DNA of 64,000 nt from Hyphomonas jannaschiana VP2 (GCF_000685215.1 NZ_ARYJ01000001.1:186001-250000); one strand, 5' to 3'; positions 36,429 through 45,116 are shown, counted from the stretch's first letter. Translations and numbers: made by a program. Notes: a model not told the origin generated them from the letters alone.

Positions 36429-37811
36429 TCAGAGCAGGACGAGCGTCGCCAGCCCGAGGAAAGAGAAAAATGCCATCACATCGGTCAGCGTCAACACAAA
36501 GACCGAGGAGGCAACCGCCGGGTCAGCCCCCAGCTTCTTCAGGCCAAGCGGCACCAGAATGCCCGAGAAGGCCGCCCAGAGGAATGTCGCCAGCATCGCA
36601 GTCCCCAGAACCACAGACAGTTTCACGTCATGGAACCAGACCAGCGCGACCAGACCGACACCGACCGCAAACAGCAATCCGTTCACAATACCGCTCAACG
36701 CTTCGCGCAGGATTGCCCGGCGCACGGCATCGCCTTCCAGCTGGCGTTCGGCGATGGCGCGCACCGCCACAACCAGGCCCTGGCTGCCGGCATTGCCGCC
36801 GAGCGCCGCGACCACCGGCATCAGGATCGCCAGCTGCACAACCTGATTCAGCGTCCCTTCAAAGAGAGAGATGATGCCGGACGCAATGAAGGCCGTGACG
36901 AGGTTCACAGCGAGCCAGGGTGCGCGCGCCCGCACAGTGTCGACAACGGAGTCCGCTCCGTCCGCCGAGCTGACGTTCAGCAGCGAGAACAGGTCTTCCT
37001 CGGCCTCTTCCTGAATGACGTCGACCATGTCGTCGACGGTGATCATCCCGACCAGGCGCCCGGCAGCATCTTTCACCGGCGCAGAGGCAAGCGAGTATTT
37101 CTGGAACTGGAAGGCCACTTCTTCCTGGTCCATGTCGGTGCGGATGTCCGACAAGGGGTCCGTCATGATGTCCGACAGCTGCACATCGCGCGGCGTGCGC
37201 ATCAGGGTCGCCAGCTGGACGATGCCCTGCAGCCGGTAGGCCGGGTCGATCACATAGATTTCGTAGAAGACTTCCGGCAGTTCCTCGCCCAGCTCGCGCG
37301 CATGGTCGATGGCGTGACCGACGGTCCAGTATTCCGGCACGGCCACGAATTCCGTCTGCATGAGACGGCCAGCCGATTCCTCTTCATAGGCGAGGCCGCG
37401 TTCCAGCTGGGCCCGGTCAAAGGGCTCAAGGTCTTCGAGGATGCGCTCGCGGCGCTCGTCCTCGAGGTCTTCCAGGATGACGGTCGCATCATCGGAATCG
37501 AGTTCGTCGAGCGCGCTCGCAACCGCGGTGTCCGGCAGGACGTCGACCGCTTCTTCCCGGTAGGAATCGCGCAGTTCGATGAGGATGTCAGACGGCAGCT
37601 CTCCGCCCAGCAACTCCACCGCCTCAGAGAATGCGTCGAAGGGCAGCGCTTCCAGCAGGTCAGCCGCATCGGCCGGGTGCATGCGCTGCAGTGTCCGCGC
37701 CAGCCAGCGTGTATCCCGCTCATCGACTGCGTCGACAAGGTCGTCCAGCAGGTCCGGATCGACATTCGGCGGCTCTGGCGCCGGATTGGGAGGCGTGGAC
37801 ACGTCGGTCAT
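36429..37811 (-). CDS. mgtE: Magnesium transporter MgtE
   Basis: The 460-residue product has an acidic N-terminal MgtE-N domain (helical, about 20-130), a CBS pair (about 135-260) including the TVDDMVDVIQEEAEEDLF plug-helix region, and a C-terminal five-helix pore domain with GGNAGSQG (about 340-347) and a final hydrophobic helix. MgtE channels import Mg2+ and close when the CBS domains bind Mg2+. I use the ATG at 37811; an in-frame ATG at 37847 would add 12 residues. No M-box riboswitch is visible upstream. Confidence 0.95.
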   Translation of the reverse strand: MTDVSTPPNPAPEPPNVDPDLLDDLVDAVDERDTRWLARTLQRMHPADAADLLEALPFDAFSEAVELLGGELPSDILIELRDSYREEAVDVLPDTAVASALDELDSDDATVILEDLEDERRERILEDLEPFDRAQLERGLAYEEESAGRLMQTEFVAVPEYWTVGHAIDHARELGEELPEVFYEIYVIDPAYRLQGIVQLATLMRTPRDVQLSDIMTDPLSDIRTDMDQEEVAFQFQKYSLASAPVKDAAGRLVGMITVDDMVDVIQEEAEEDLFSLLNVSSADGADSVVDTVRARAPWLAVNLVTAFIASGIISLFEGTLNQVVQLAILMPVVAALGGNAGSQGLVVAVRAIAERQLEGDAVRRAILREALSGIVNGLLFAVGVGLVALVWFHDVKLSVVLGTAMLATFLWAAFSGILVPLGLKKLGADPAVASSVFVLTLTDVMAFFSFLGLATLVLL

Positions 37812-37874
37812 GGCGCCTGTCTTGCCGCTGTTGCTGCGCCGCGGCAAGGCCCCTCCTCTCCCGGCGTGAAGATG

Positions 37875-38327
37875 TCAGGACGAAAGAACGTCCGGACGGA
37901 CTTCCCGCAGGGCCTCTGTCAGGTTGCCGAGATGGGTCTCGCCCAGCACGCCTTCCATTTTTGCCTGCGCGGCTTTCCAGTAGGGGCGCGCCTCTTCCAG
38001 CTTCTTCAGGCCGAGCGTGGTGAGCAGGACGCGGCGCTTGCGGCCGGTGCCTTCATTGCCGCGATGGACAAAGCCCGCCTTTTCGAGCGGCTTCAGGTTC
38101 CGCGACAGGGATGTCCGGTCCAGATTCATCAACTCGGCAACGCGCGAGATGGAGTCCGGTTCATACCGTCCGATCACATGCAGTAGTCCGAATTGGGTAA
38201 TGGTTAGTCCGGTCGGGCGCAGGGCATCGTCATAGTGGCGGGTAATCAGGCGCGCGGCGCGAAGCACCTTGCCGGCAACGCAGGTGCCGGTCACTTCAGA
38301 CAGAAGGTCAGCGGAATCAGTCATCAT
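37875..38327 (-). CDS. MarR-family transcriptional regulator
   Basis: The product (150 residues from 38327) is a winged helix-turn-helix MarR protein: LTITQFGLLHVIGR, then the recognition helix region ELMNLDRTSLSRNLKPLEKAGFV, then the wing KRRVLLTTLG. The ligand is unknown. Several near-identical GTGTATATACAC-type palindromes lie immediately upstream and in front of the divergent TPR gene, so autoregulation and control of that gene are likely. Alternative starts at 38324 and 38366 are open; 38327 or 38324 leave the first palindrome outside the gene. Confidence 0.85.
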   Translation of the reverse strand: MMTDSADLLSEVTGTCVAGKVLRAARLITRHYDDALRPTGLTITQFGLLHVIGRYEPDSISRVAELMNLDRTSLSRNLKPLEKAGFVHRGNEGTGRKRRVLLTTLGLKKLEEARPYWKAAQAKMEGVLGETHLGNLTEALREVRPDVLSS

Positions 38328-38330
38328 CTC

Positions 38331-38342
38331 GTGTATATGCAG
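38331..38342. promoter_or_regulatory. MarR-type palindrome, copy 1 (10/12 match)
   Basis: GTGTATATGCAG, a 10-of-12 match to GTGTATATACAC, starts four bases upstream of the MarR start codon, where bound protein would block the promoter or initiation. Confidence 0.5.
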
Positions 38343-38419
38343 CCTGGACGCGGGATGTCCAATCACGACCAGTTTTACTACGCCAAGGCTTTAGATTCCG
38401 TGTATGGAAATCTCATTGT

Positions 38420-38433
38420 AGTGTATATACACT
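38420..38433. promoter_or_regulatory. MarR-type palindrome, copy 2 (perfect)
   Basis: AGTGTATATACACT is a perfect 14-bp palindrome midway in the 250-bp divergent region between the MarR gene and the TPR gene. A related half-site (GTGTATGG) lies 22 bases earlier. Confidence 0.65.
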
Positions 38434-38538
38434 TATATTGGGTTCGGCAAACACCTCCGTATGCCGGCCTCTCTCCCCCGTCCGGCTTTCCCCGGCCGGA
38501 CGGGCCCTTTCCCGGCATGTTCCGGCTCGCACCATATC

Positions 38539-38550
38539 GTGCATATACAC
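38539..38550. promoter_or_regulatory. MarR-type palindrome, copy 3 (11/12 match)
   Basis: GTGCATATACAC, one mismatch from the perfect copy, lies 27 bases upstream of the TPR gene start, a position suited to repression of that promoter. Confidence 0.6.
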
Positions 38551-38576
38551 TAAACTTTGCAAGAAAGGCTCCTCCC

Positions 38577-39146
38577 ATGTTCTCCTCCCGAAGCATCACC
38601 GCCGGTCTGCTCGCCCTTGGCTTCGCCGCAGACCCGGCTTTCGCCGCGCCGGACCTCTACCGCAACGGCCCGACACCTGCCGAAACCTGCGCTAACGGCG
38701 TCGCCACGCCCGGGGCCGCCTCACCCGCGCTCAAGCGCGTTTGCGAAGAAGCCGTCAGCGAACAGGGCCTCAGCCGCAAGGACCGCGCCGCCACGCTCGC
38801 CAATTCCGGCATCGTCAGCCTGCGCCTTGGCGAATACGAACCCGCCCTCGACCGCCTGACACAGGCCGCAGAGCTCGGCCCGATGCACGGCGACATTTCC
38901 ATCAGCCTTGCGGCCACGCTGATCCGCCTCGGGCGGGCAGACGAAGCCATTGAAGCATTGTCGGACATCGAGGCTGTGTCGCCGGAGAACCGGCATATCG
39001 CCTACTACAATCGGGCCCTCGCTTATTGGGCGCTCGAGGATGCGGAAGCAGCCTATCGGGATTTCTACGCAAGCGCCGCGCTCAAGCCTGGCTTCGGCCC
39101 TGCCGAGGAAGCACTGGGGCAGTTCCAGGTCGCATCGATTGAGTAG
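38577..39146 (+). CDS. Periplasmic TPR-repeat protein
   Basis: The 189-residue protein has a signal peptide (cleavage after about residue 23, AFA-AP) and at least three TPR-like helical pairs: ANSGIVSLRLGEYEPALDRL, ISLAATLIRLGRADEAIEAL and YYNRALAYWALEDAEAAYRD. It probably binds another envelope protein; the partner is unknown. It is divergent from the MarR regulator and preceded by a MarR-type palindrome. An open frame extends upstream to 38235 but covers the intergenic palindromes and is not counted. Confidence 0.8.
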   Translation: MFSSRSITAGLLALGFAADPAFAAPDLYRNGPTPAETCANGVATPGAASPALKRVCEEAVSEQGLSRKDRAATLANSGIVSLRLGEYEPALDRLTQAAELGPMHGDISISLAATLIRLGRADEAIEALSDIEAVSPENRHIAYYNRALAYWALEDAEAAYRDFYASAALKPGFGPAEEALGQFQVASIE

Positions 39147-39164
39147 CCCTGCTGCATCAGGGCT
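39145..39164 (+). terminator. Hairpin at the end of the TPR gene
   Basis: AGCCCTG (39145-39151) and CAGGGCT (39158-39164) form a 7-bp stem with a 6-nt loop, beginning inside the stop codon, followed by GTTTGT. A short factor-independent terminator is plausible. The same AGCCCTG motif starts the two direct repeats that follow. Confidence 0.5.
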
Positions 39165-39180
39165 GTTTGTGCACACGGAC

Positions 39181-39274
39181 AGCAGCCCTGAGCACGCTTC
39201 ATCGCGGAACGTCGTGAAGCTGAGATCAACTTGGGAATCATTCATTCGCTAAAATCGATCCAGGGTCGATTTTT
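39181..39274. repeat. Intergenic repeat copy A
   Basis: The unit starts AGCAGCCCTGAGC, continues through a TTCATCGCG...GAAGC hairpin and an ATTCATTCG stretch, and ends with AAAATCGAT-type inverted arms (39250-39273) with mismatches in the loop. It matches copy B at 39299 over roughly 95 bases with scattered substitutions and a period of about 118 bp. Confidence 0.75.
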
Positions 39275-39298
39275 GGGCGCGGACCATCGTCGGGAATG

Positions 39299-39392
39299 AG
39301 CAGCCCTGAGCCTGTTTCATCGCGCAGCGTAGCGAAGCGGGAAACATCAAAGGATTCATTCGATTGCTAAAATCGATCCTCGATCGATTTTA
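39299..39392. repeat. Intergenic repeat copy B
   Basis: The second copy of the unit that begins AGCAGCCCTGAGC. Its AAAATCGAT part is extended into the perfect 20-bp-arm palindrome at 39358-39402 that touches tRNA-Leu. The two copies fill nearly all of the 255-bp gap between the TPR gene and the tRNA. Confidence 0.75.
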
Positions 39393-39402
39393 GCAATCGA
39401 AT
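39358..39402. repeat. Perfect 20-bp-arm palindrome abutting the tRNA-Leu(GAG) 3' end
   Basis: The left arm (39358-39377) and right arm (39383-39402) are perfectly complementary around a CCTCG loop. The right arm begins ATCGATTTTAGC and ends CGAAT, its last base being the terminal A of the encoded CCA. The core is identical to the tRNA-Val element at 6644-6664. Possible roles are tRNA transcript termination or 3' processing, or a palindromic mobile element. Confidence 0.85.
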
Positions 39403-39486
39403 GGTGCGGTCGAGAGGACTCGAACCTCCACGGGTTGCCCCACAGCGACCTCAACGCTGCGCGTCTACCAATTCCGCCACGACCGC
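39402..39486 (-). tRNA. tRNA-Leu (anticodon GAG)
   Basis: The 85-nt minus-strand sequence starts GCGGTCGTGGCGGAATTGG and ends with an encoded CCA. The anticodon arm CAGCG-TTGAGGT-CGCTG gives anticodon GAG (Leu, CUC/CUU). A long variable arm (class II) and a canonical T-arm (GGTTCGAGTCC) are present. It converges on the palindrome at 39358-39402. Confidence 0.96.
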
Positions 39487-39571
39487 ACTTGTCTCATTCG
39501 AGGCGAAGGCGCCGTATAAGGCCCGCCTGCCGCTTTGTGAAGCCCCGAATACACCCTATATGCGGGGCGTG

Positions 39572-40270
39572 ATGCACAAATTTTCTCCTGTCCAATGGGC
39601 CGTGTCGGATCGGCCGGTTCCCTACGAAGAGGCGCTGGCCTTCATGGAGGCCCGGGCACGGGCGATTCATGAAGAAAACGCGCCCGAACTTGTCTGGTTT
39701 CTTGAGCACCCGCCGCTCTATACGGCAGGCACGTCTGCGAAGCTCGACGATCTTCGCGACCCGTCCCGTTTCCCGGTTTTCGATGCCGGACGCGGCGGCC
39801 AGTACACCTATCACGGCCCCGGCCAGCGGGTGGCCTATGTGATGCTGGACCTCGGCAAGCGCGGCAAGGATGTCCGCGCCTTCGTGCAGAATCTCGAACG
39901 CTGGATCATCACCGCGCTGAAAAGCTTCAACATCGAAGCCGGCCCGCGTGATGGCCGCGTCGGCGTCTGGGTGGACCGGACGCAAGCCGGCGGCCCGCTG
40001 CGCGAGGACAAGATCGCCGCCATTGGTGTGCGCCTGAAGCGCTGGGTCAGCTTCCACGGCATCAGCCTGAATGTGGAGCCGGACCTGGAACACTTCACCG
40101 GCATTACGCCCTGCGGCATCGCCGATCCGCGCTATGGCGTGACCAGCCTTGCGGATCTCGGCATACCGGCGGCGATGGCGGATGCGGACATCGCCCTCAG
40201 GGATGCGTTTGAGACCGTCTTCGACAGCGCGCTGGAGCCTGTGCCCTGCCCGCTTCAGCCTGCTGCGTAA
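39572..40270 (+). CDS. lipB: Octanoyltransferase LipB
   Basis: The 232-residue protein (start MHKFSPVQW) has the LipB motifs [13 protein letters not shown] (about 73-85), the catalytic Lys in [10 protein letters not shown] (Lys147) and the nucleophilic Cys in GITPCGI (Cys181). It transfers octanoyl groups from acyl carrier protein to lipoyl domains of E2 and GcvH. GCGGGG before ATG 39572 is a plausible ribosome-binding site; an in-frame ATG at 39560 is possible. Its last 16 bases overlap the 3' end of the convergent DUF805-like gene. Confidence 0.95.
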   Translation: MHKFSPVQWAVSDRPVPYEEALAFMEARARAIHEENAPELVWFLEHPPLYTAGTSAKLDDLRDPSRFPVFDAGRGGQYTYHGPGQRVAYVMLDLGKRGKDVRAFVQNLERWIITALKSFNIEAGPRDGRVGVWVDRTQAGGPLREDKIAAIGVRLKRWVSFHGISLNVEPDLEHFTGITPCGIADPRYGVTSLADLGIPAAMADADIALRDAFETVFDSALEPVPCPLQPAA

Positions 40271-41019
40271 GCAGGCGGCAGCTCTTCCTCGCCCTGCGCA
40301 ATGTCGCTGCCGGTCCTGAACCGGCCGACGCCGCCGTTCGGCATGCGGGCGACATAAAGCAGCGTCCACAGCATCACGAGAAATGAGGTTGGTGCCCAGA
40401 CCAGCATGGCAAGGCCGAGACCGCTGCTGGCGGCCATGTCCCGCTCACTTTGCGGCGGCCCCGGACGGCGACGCTGCTGAGGCTGAGGCTTCGCGGCCGC
40501 CGCCTCTGCACCATTTTCCGCAGGCGCCTCGGCCGTCACGGCAGGTTTCGGCGCGTGCATCTCTTCATACTGCTTGATGCCGCCCTGCGCGCCGAGAAAG
40601 AAGCCGACCAGGCCGAGCATCAGCGGGATCAGGACGATCATCGCCCAGAGCGGCGATTTGTGCGCCTCATTGAAGCGGCGCACATGCGCGACCCATGATG
40701 TGAACTCCGTCACGATCACGAACACAAAGAACGGCAGCAGCAGTTCCGGAATCGGCAGGACGAACGCCTCGACCGGTTTCCAGAGGCCGCTGAGGTCTGC
40801 GCCGGCCAGCGACGCGATGGACACGGCGAACACCGGAACGATGTAAAGTAACACACGGCCCAGGAACATGAACGTCCACGCCCGGGAGAAGTGCAGCTTC
40901 GGGCTCGACCCGAGCGGATTGAAGAACACCTGCCCCCAACGCATGTCGTGGGGATTGTCGCGGGCATCCTTGATCCAGGGACGGTGCGGATCAATCGCTG
41001 TGGGGTCGTTGGGTTTCAT
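40255..41019 (-). CDS. Divergent DUF805-like membrane protein with Ala/Pro-rich loop
   Basis: The 254-residue product has about four hydrophobic helices. The segment [16 protein letters not shown] (about residue 115) looks like a degenerate form of the DUF805 signature R(L/F)HDxxxTGW of its three downstream-numbered neighbours. Unlike them it has a long Ala/Pro/Gln loop (about 160-200) with an RRRPGPP stretch before the last helix. No function is known. It is the last of four same-strand genes of this kind and overlaps the 3' end of lipB. Confidence 0.6.
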   Translation of the reverse strand: MKPNDPTAIDPHRPWIKDARDNPHDMRWGQVFFNPLGSSPKLHFSRAWTFMFLGRVLLYIVPVFAVSIASLAGADLSGLWKPVEAFVLPIPELLLPFFVFVIVTEFTSWVAHVRRFNEAHKSPLWAMIVLIPLMLGLVGFFLGAQGGIKQYEEMHAPKPAVTAEAPAENGAEAAAAKPQPQQRRRPGPPQSERDMAASSGLGLAMLVWAPTSFLVMLWTLLYVARMPNGGVGRFRTGSDIAQGEEELPPAYAAG

Positions 41020-41049
41020 GAGCGGCGTTTATCCTTGCGCGGGAGAAGT

Positions 41050-41574
41050 TCAGGAGGCATCGGGGCGGCCGGTTGCCGGCCCGTGGGCATTGGCATCCGG
41101 ATCGGAGGGCAGCCGCCCTGCGACCAGAGCAAGGCCGGCACTGGTGAGGAGGAAGCTGGCCAGCCGGGTCAGGGCGGTGCCGCGGGCGATCTCGATGGCG
41201 TGCTCCTGCTGGGCTTCCAGCATGCCGCTGAAACCATCCTTCAGGCCGGCCTCCTGAATCTGGGTCATCAGCGGCATCATGTCCGGCGACAAAACCGGGA
41301 GGAGCACAGCGTCGAGGATCGACGAGACCACCACAAAGCCAAACAGGAACAGCACATTGAACCAGGCCGTATGGCCGGCATCGTGCAGGCGCTTGGCGAG
41401 CACGCAGAAATAGCCCCACAACAAGGGATATTGCAGGACTACGGCCCCCACCGACGCACCGACGGTGAGAACCTGAATGATCAGACCGGCACCCGTAAGC
41501 AGGATCAGGCCGCGCAAAAAGTCGCGCGGGCCAAGCCGGCCCTTTGGATTCAGCAGGACATAGGAAATGTCCAT
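41050..41574 (-). CDS. DUF805 family membrane protein
   Basis: The 174-residue protein has about four hydrophobic helices and the clear DUF805 signature AKRLHDAGHTAWFN (about residue 60). The family (YhaH/YhaI type) consists of small inner-membrane proteins of unknown function. A 30-bp gap separates it from the next gene downstream on the same strand, so those two are probably cotranscribed. Confidence 0.82.
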   Translation of the reverse strand: MDISYVLLNPKGRLGPRDFLRGLILLTGAGLIIQVLTVGASVGAVVLQYPLLWGYFCVLAKRLHDAGHTAWFNVLFLFGFVVVSSILDAVLLPVLSPDMMPLMTQIQEAGLKDGFSGMLEAQQEHAIEIARGTALTRLASFLLTSAGLALVAGRLPSDPDANAHGPATGRPDAS

Positions 41575-41664
41575 TCGTTGAAAGTCTCCTTTGGTCAGGT
41601 CGGGTCGTCTGCCGGGTTCTTATCAATAAACGATAAATCCGTGCAAGCAAAACCCGCACAATAA

Positions 41665-41693
41665 AGAGCCGGACCCCTGAAGGGCCCGGCTCT
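41665..41693 (-). terminator. Rho-independent terminator after a DUF805 gene
   Basis: AGAGCCGG (41665-41672) pairs with CCGGCTCT (41686-41693), with further CCC/GGG pairing around a TGAA loop. On the minus strand it is followed by TTTATT. It terminates the DUF805 gene ending at 41739. Confidence 0.8.
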
Positions 41694-41738
41694 GAGTTCT
41701 ACCCCCGGCCGGGACCGGGATCGAGGCACAATCGGCGA

Positions 41739-42188
41739 TCAGACGAACGTGTCGGCTGCGCCAGCGGTGGGGTTGAGCGGATCCGGACCGTACTTGTTGG
41801 GGCCTTTGGTGCCCGGGATACAAGCGATGACGATCGCGGCAATACCGGCAATCATGTTCAGAACCGGCACGAAATTGGCCGCGACGAGGCCGAGATAGAT
41901 CCAGCCCGTCTGGTTGATGTCGTGCAGGCGGCGAATGAACAGTGCGATGCCCGGAATGATGATCGCCAGCACATAAATGGCCACCAGGGCGATAAGGATG
42001 AAGCCGAGTGGCGACACTTCCTCGGTGCGCATATTGATGCCGCCCAGAACGAAGAACAGTATCGCCCAGACGCCAAAGATGATCAGGTTGAACAGGTAGA
42101 CCCACCAGTATTCGGCGCGCGTGGAGCGGCCCTGGAAGTCGACATAACGCGAGAAGAACATTTTTACTGCGTCGGGAAAGCTGACCAT
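41739..42188 (-). CDS. DUF805 family membrane protein
   Basis: The 149-residue protein matches the standard DUF805 layout: FQGRSTRAEYWWVYLFN near the start (about 18-34), three further hydrophobic helices, the signature IRRLHDINQTGWIYL (about 85-99), and the C-terminal GTKGPNKYGPDP. I start at ATG 42188 because the family N-terminus begins there. A strong terminator follows at 41665-41693. Confidence 0.87.
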   Translation of the reverse strand: MVSFPDAVKMFFSRYVDFQGRSTRAEYWWVYLFNLIIFGVWAILFFVLGGINMRTEEVSPLGFILIALVAIYVLAIIIPGIALFIRRLHDINQTGWIYLGLVAANFVPVLNMIAGIAAIVIACIPGTKGPNKYGPDPLNPTAGAADTFV

Positions 42189-42290
42189 TTCAGGTCTCCT
42201 TGTGTTGCCGGGCCCCCTCTGAAGCACCCGGGCTGTTGATCATTCTGATGAAACGCCGCCCGCAAAGGCCGGCGGGACTCTACCGCTGAA

Positions 42291-42821
42291 CTAGAAGGCA
42301 GATGCTGAACCGCCCGGTCCCGGGCCATACTGGTTGTCGTTCGGGTCGGTCTTGAACAGGCTCATTACGAAGCCCACCACGCCGGTCACAAGACCGGTGG
42401 ACAGGATCGACGGCAGCAACTGGACCTGCGCCATCCGCTTGGATTCCTGCATGGCGTAAGCCATCGCTGCCCCGGGGTCGTTGGAGGACATGTAATCCGC
42501 CATGTTCTCCTCCATCTCGCGCTGCATGGCGGCCACATCCACCCCGAACAGGGGCGTCAGAATGGCCTGCGCGACAAAGGAAACGATGATTGCCAGAACC
42601 ACCATGGCCAGCGTCAGCCAGCCGGTCTTGCCGGCATCGTGGAACCGCTTGGCATGCACGGCAATCCACGGCCAGATGAAGAGGATGCTGGCAAAGCCCA
42701 GGAAGGGCGAAACATAGGCCGACAGCACGGTGAGGGCCGCGCTGATCCCAAAGAGTATCAGAACCCCTCGCCAATAGGTTGGCTGGTCGATGCGCCCGTT
42801 CGGGCTGAAGAGCAGTTCCAT
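42291..42821 (-). CDS. DUF805 family membrane protein
   Basis: The 176-residue protein begins MELLFSPNGRIDQPTYWRG and carries the DUF805 signature AKRFHDAGKTGWLTL (about 66-80) and the C-terminal DPNDNQYGPGP. Between them is a longer loop (about 108-140) with many Met and Glu residues. It is the first gene of the four-gene DUF805 series on this strand. An in-frame start at 42860 would add 13 residues. Confidence 0.84.
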   Translation of the reverse strand: MELLFSPNGRIDQPTYWRGVLILFGISAALTVLSAYVSPFLGFASILFIWPWIAVHAKRFHDAGKTGWLTLAMVVLAIIVSFVAQAILTPLFGVDVAAMQREMEENMADYMSSNDPGAAMAYAMQESKRMAQVQLLPSILSTGLVTGVVGFVMSLFKTDPNDNQYGPGPGGSASAF

Positions 42822-42880
42822 TGCCGTCCCCCAGATCAAATCCGTTGATGAGGGGAACACTGCCCTCCCCCCAGACTGTG

Positions 42881-42900
42881 CAGATCAGAAACCTGATCTG
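42881..42900. repeat. Hairpin between pccA and the DUF805 series
   Basis: CAGATCAG (42881-42888) and CTGATCTG (42893-42900) form a perfect 8-bp stem with a 4-nt loop. It lies between the pccA stop and the first DUF805 gene, both on the minus strand. There is no T tract, so it could be an operator or a weak terminator. Confidence 0.5.
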
Positions 42901-42964
42901 ATCTGCTCACCTGAGGCAGGATAGCGCGGTAATTTGATTATTGGGAGGTTAATTCGCCCTCGGA

Positions 42965-44968
42965 TCAGGCGAACTCGACCATAATTTCGTCGGCTGCGAC
43001 GCTGTCACCCGCCGAAACGTTGATCGCCTTTACCGTTCCGGTTGCTTCAGCCCTGATAATGTTCTGCATTTTCATGGCTTCGACGACACAGACGGCCTCG
43101 CCCTCCTGCACTTCCTGATCAAGCTCCACATCAATGGAGACGACCAGACCCGGCATCGGGGAAATAATCAGCTTCGACGTATCGGGCTTCGGTTTCTCCG
43201 GCAGGCGGGCATGCAGCTCGGCGATCTGCGGGGTGCAGACCAGTGCGCGCAGAGCAACGCCGCGGTGGCGGAAGACATAGCCTTCGGTGCGATCAGCGAA
43301 CTTCACGGCAAAGGTCTTGCCGTCCAGCGTTCCCTCGACGAGGTGCTGGCCGGGCACCCAGTCGGTGACCAGCGTATGCGTCTTGCCGCCATCGATGGTG
43401 ATTTCCGCATCGCCGTCGCCGCCGAGGTCCAGCGTGACGGGGTATTGCTTGTCGCCGAGGATCACGACCCATTCGCGGCGCGCTTCCGGCACCGGCGCCA
43501 TGCGGCCCGACGTCAGCGCAGCCCGGCGTGACAGGAAGCCGTGCACATAGGCAGCCGCACAGATCAGCTGCGTCTCCTGAGTCTCCGTCGGCGGAACACC
43601 GTCAAAGCCTTCCGGGAACTCGTCCTTGATATAGGCCGTGGTGATATTGCCGGAGCGGAACCGTTTCTCGTCCATCACGGCGGCAATGAACGGAATATTG
43701 TCCTGGATGCCTTCGATGTGGAACCGGTCGAGCGCCTCGCCATGCGCGTCGAGCGCCGTATCGCGATCCTTGCCCCAGGTGATCAGCTTGGCGATCATCG
43801 GGTCGTAGAACATGGAGATCTCGTCGCCCTCGCGCACGCCGCTGTCCATACGGACTTCGCCTTCGCCCAGCTTGCCTTCGCCCGGCGGGTGGAAGCGCTT
43901 CAGGCGGCCGATGGACGGCAGGAAGTTCCGGTAAGGATCTTCTGCATACACACGGCTTTCAACGGCCCAGCCATTGATACCGATGTCGGACTGTTTGATC
44001 GCCAGCTTCTCGCCACTGGCGACACGCAGCATCTGCTCGACCAGATCGACGCCCGTGATCAATTCGGTCACCGGGTGCTCCACCTGCAGGCGGGTGTTCA
44101 TTTCAAGGAAGTAGAAGCCCTTGTCCTTGCCGGACACGACGAACTCCACCGTACCGGCGCTGTCATAGTTCACGGCCTTGGCGAGGGCGACAGCCTGCTC
44201 GCCCATCTTCTTGCGGGTTTCCGGATCGAGCAGCGGCGACGGCGCTTCCTCGATGACTTTCTGGTTGCGCCGCTGGATCGAGCATTCCCGCTCATTCAGG
44301 TAAATGCAGTTGCCGTGCTTGTCGCCCAGCACCTGGATTTCGATGTGCCGCGGTTCGAGGATGAATTTCTCGATGAAGACGCGGTCGTCGCCGAAAGAGG
44401 ATTTGGCTTCAGCTTTCACCGCCGGGAAGCCTTCTTCGACGTCCTTGTCATTATAGGCGACGCGGATGCCCTTGCCGCCACCGCCAGCCGACGCCTTGAT
44501 CATCACCGGATAGCCGATGTCCTTGGAGATCTTCACGGCTTCCTTGGTGTCCTCAATCAGGCCCATATGGCCCGGCACCGTGGAGACTCCCGCTTCGGCC
44601 GCGAGCTTTTTGGAGCTGATCTTGTCGCCCATCGCATCGATGGCGAAGGCGTTCGGGCCGATCCAGCCGATGCCCTCTTCTTCCAGCCGCTTGGCGAAAC
44701 CCGGGTTCTCGGACAGGAAGCCGAACCCCGGATGGATGGCTTCGGCGCCAGTGGCTTTCACCGCCTCGATGATCTTGTCGGCAACCAGGTAAGACTCAGC
44801 CGCAGGTGACGGGCCGATGTGAACCGCCTCGTCGGCCATTTCCACGGCCATGGAGTTCGCATCAGCGTCGGAATAGACAACCACCGTCTGAACGCCCATG
44901 CGGCGGCAGGTCTTGATGACGCGGACGGCAATCTCGCCCCGGTTTGCAATCAGGATCTTCTTGAACAT
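42965..44968 (-). CDS. pccA: Propionyl-CoA carboxylase, biotin-containing alpha subunit
   Basis: The 667-residue protein has the biotin carboxylase module (KILIANRGEIAVRV at the start, ATP-grasp GGGGKGIR, FLEMNTRLQVEHPVTE), the BT linker domain typical of PccA (about 470-580) and a C-terminal biotinyl domain with EAMKMQN (Lys633 modified). It makes methylmalonyl-CoA from propionyl-CoA with PccB, which is not in this window. The BT domain separates it from MccA at 22-24 kb. Confidence 0.93.
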   Translation of the reverse strand: MFKKILIANRGEIAVRVIKTCRRMGVQTVVVYSDADANSMAVEMADEAVHIGPSPAAESYLVADKIIEAVKATGAEAIHPGFGFLSENPGFAKRLEEEGIGWIGPNAFAIDAMGDKISSKKLAAEAGVSTVPGHMGLIEDTKEAVKISKDIGYPVMIKASAGGGGKGIRVAYNDKDVEEGFPAVKAEAKSSFGDDRVFIEKFILEPRHIEIQVLGDKHGNCIYLNERECSIQRRNQKVIEEAPSPLLDPETRKKMGEQAVALAKAVNYDSAGTVEFVVSGKDKGFYFLEMNTRLQVEHPVTELITGVDLVEQMLRVASGEKLAIKQSDIGINGWAVESRVYAEDPYRNFLPSIGRLKRFHPPGEGKLGEGEVRMDSGVREGDEISMFYDPMIAKLITWGKDRDTALDAHGEALDRFHIEGIQDNIPFIAAVMDEKRFRSGNITTAYIKDEFPEGFDGVPPTETQETQLICAAAYVHGFLSRRAALTSGRMAPVPEARREWVVILGDKQYPVTLDLGGDGDAEITIDGGKTHTLVTDWVPGQHLVEGTLDGKTFAVKFADRTEGYVFRHRGVALRALVCTPQIAELHARLPEKPKPDTSKLIISPMPGLVVSIDVELDQEVQEGEAVCVVEAMKMQNIIRAEATGTVKAINVSAGDSVAADEIMVEFA

Positions 44969-45116
44969 CTCTACCCCGGCAGGCCTGTTAAAACTTACAG
45001 CTTGCCGCAGTTACGCCGCACACCCGAACTTGTCCACACATGACGGAGCGACAAAAGGCCTTGCGAGTTGCAGATAAAAATGTTAGTGATTGATCACTTA
45101 TATGAAGGAGGCCGTC

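Noticed and set aside
38235-38576. An N-terminal extension of the TPR protein
   Set aside because: It covers the MarR-type palindromes; the signal peptide begins at 38577.
39181-39402. A CRISPR array
   Set aside because: There are only two long imperfect units with no short regular spacers, and no cas gene is present in the window.
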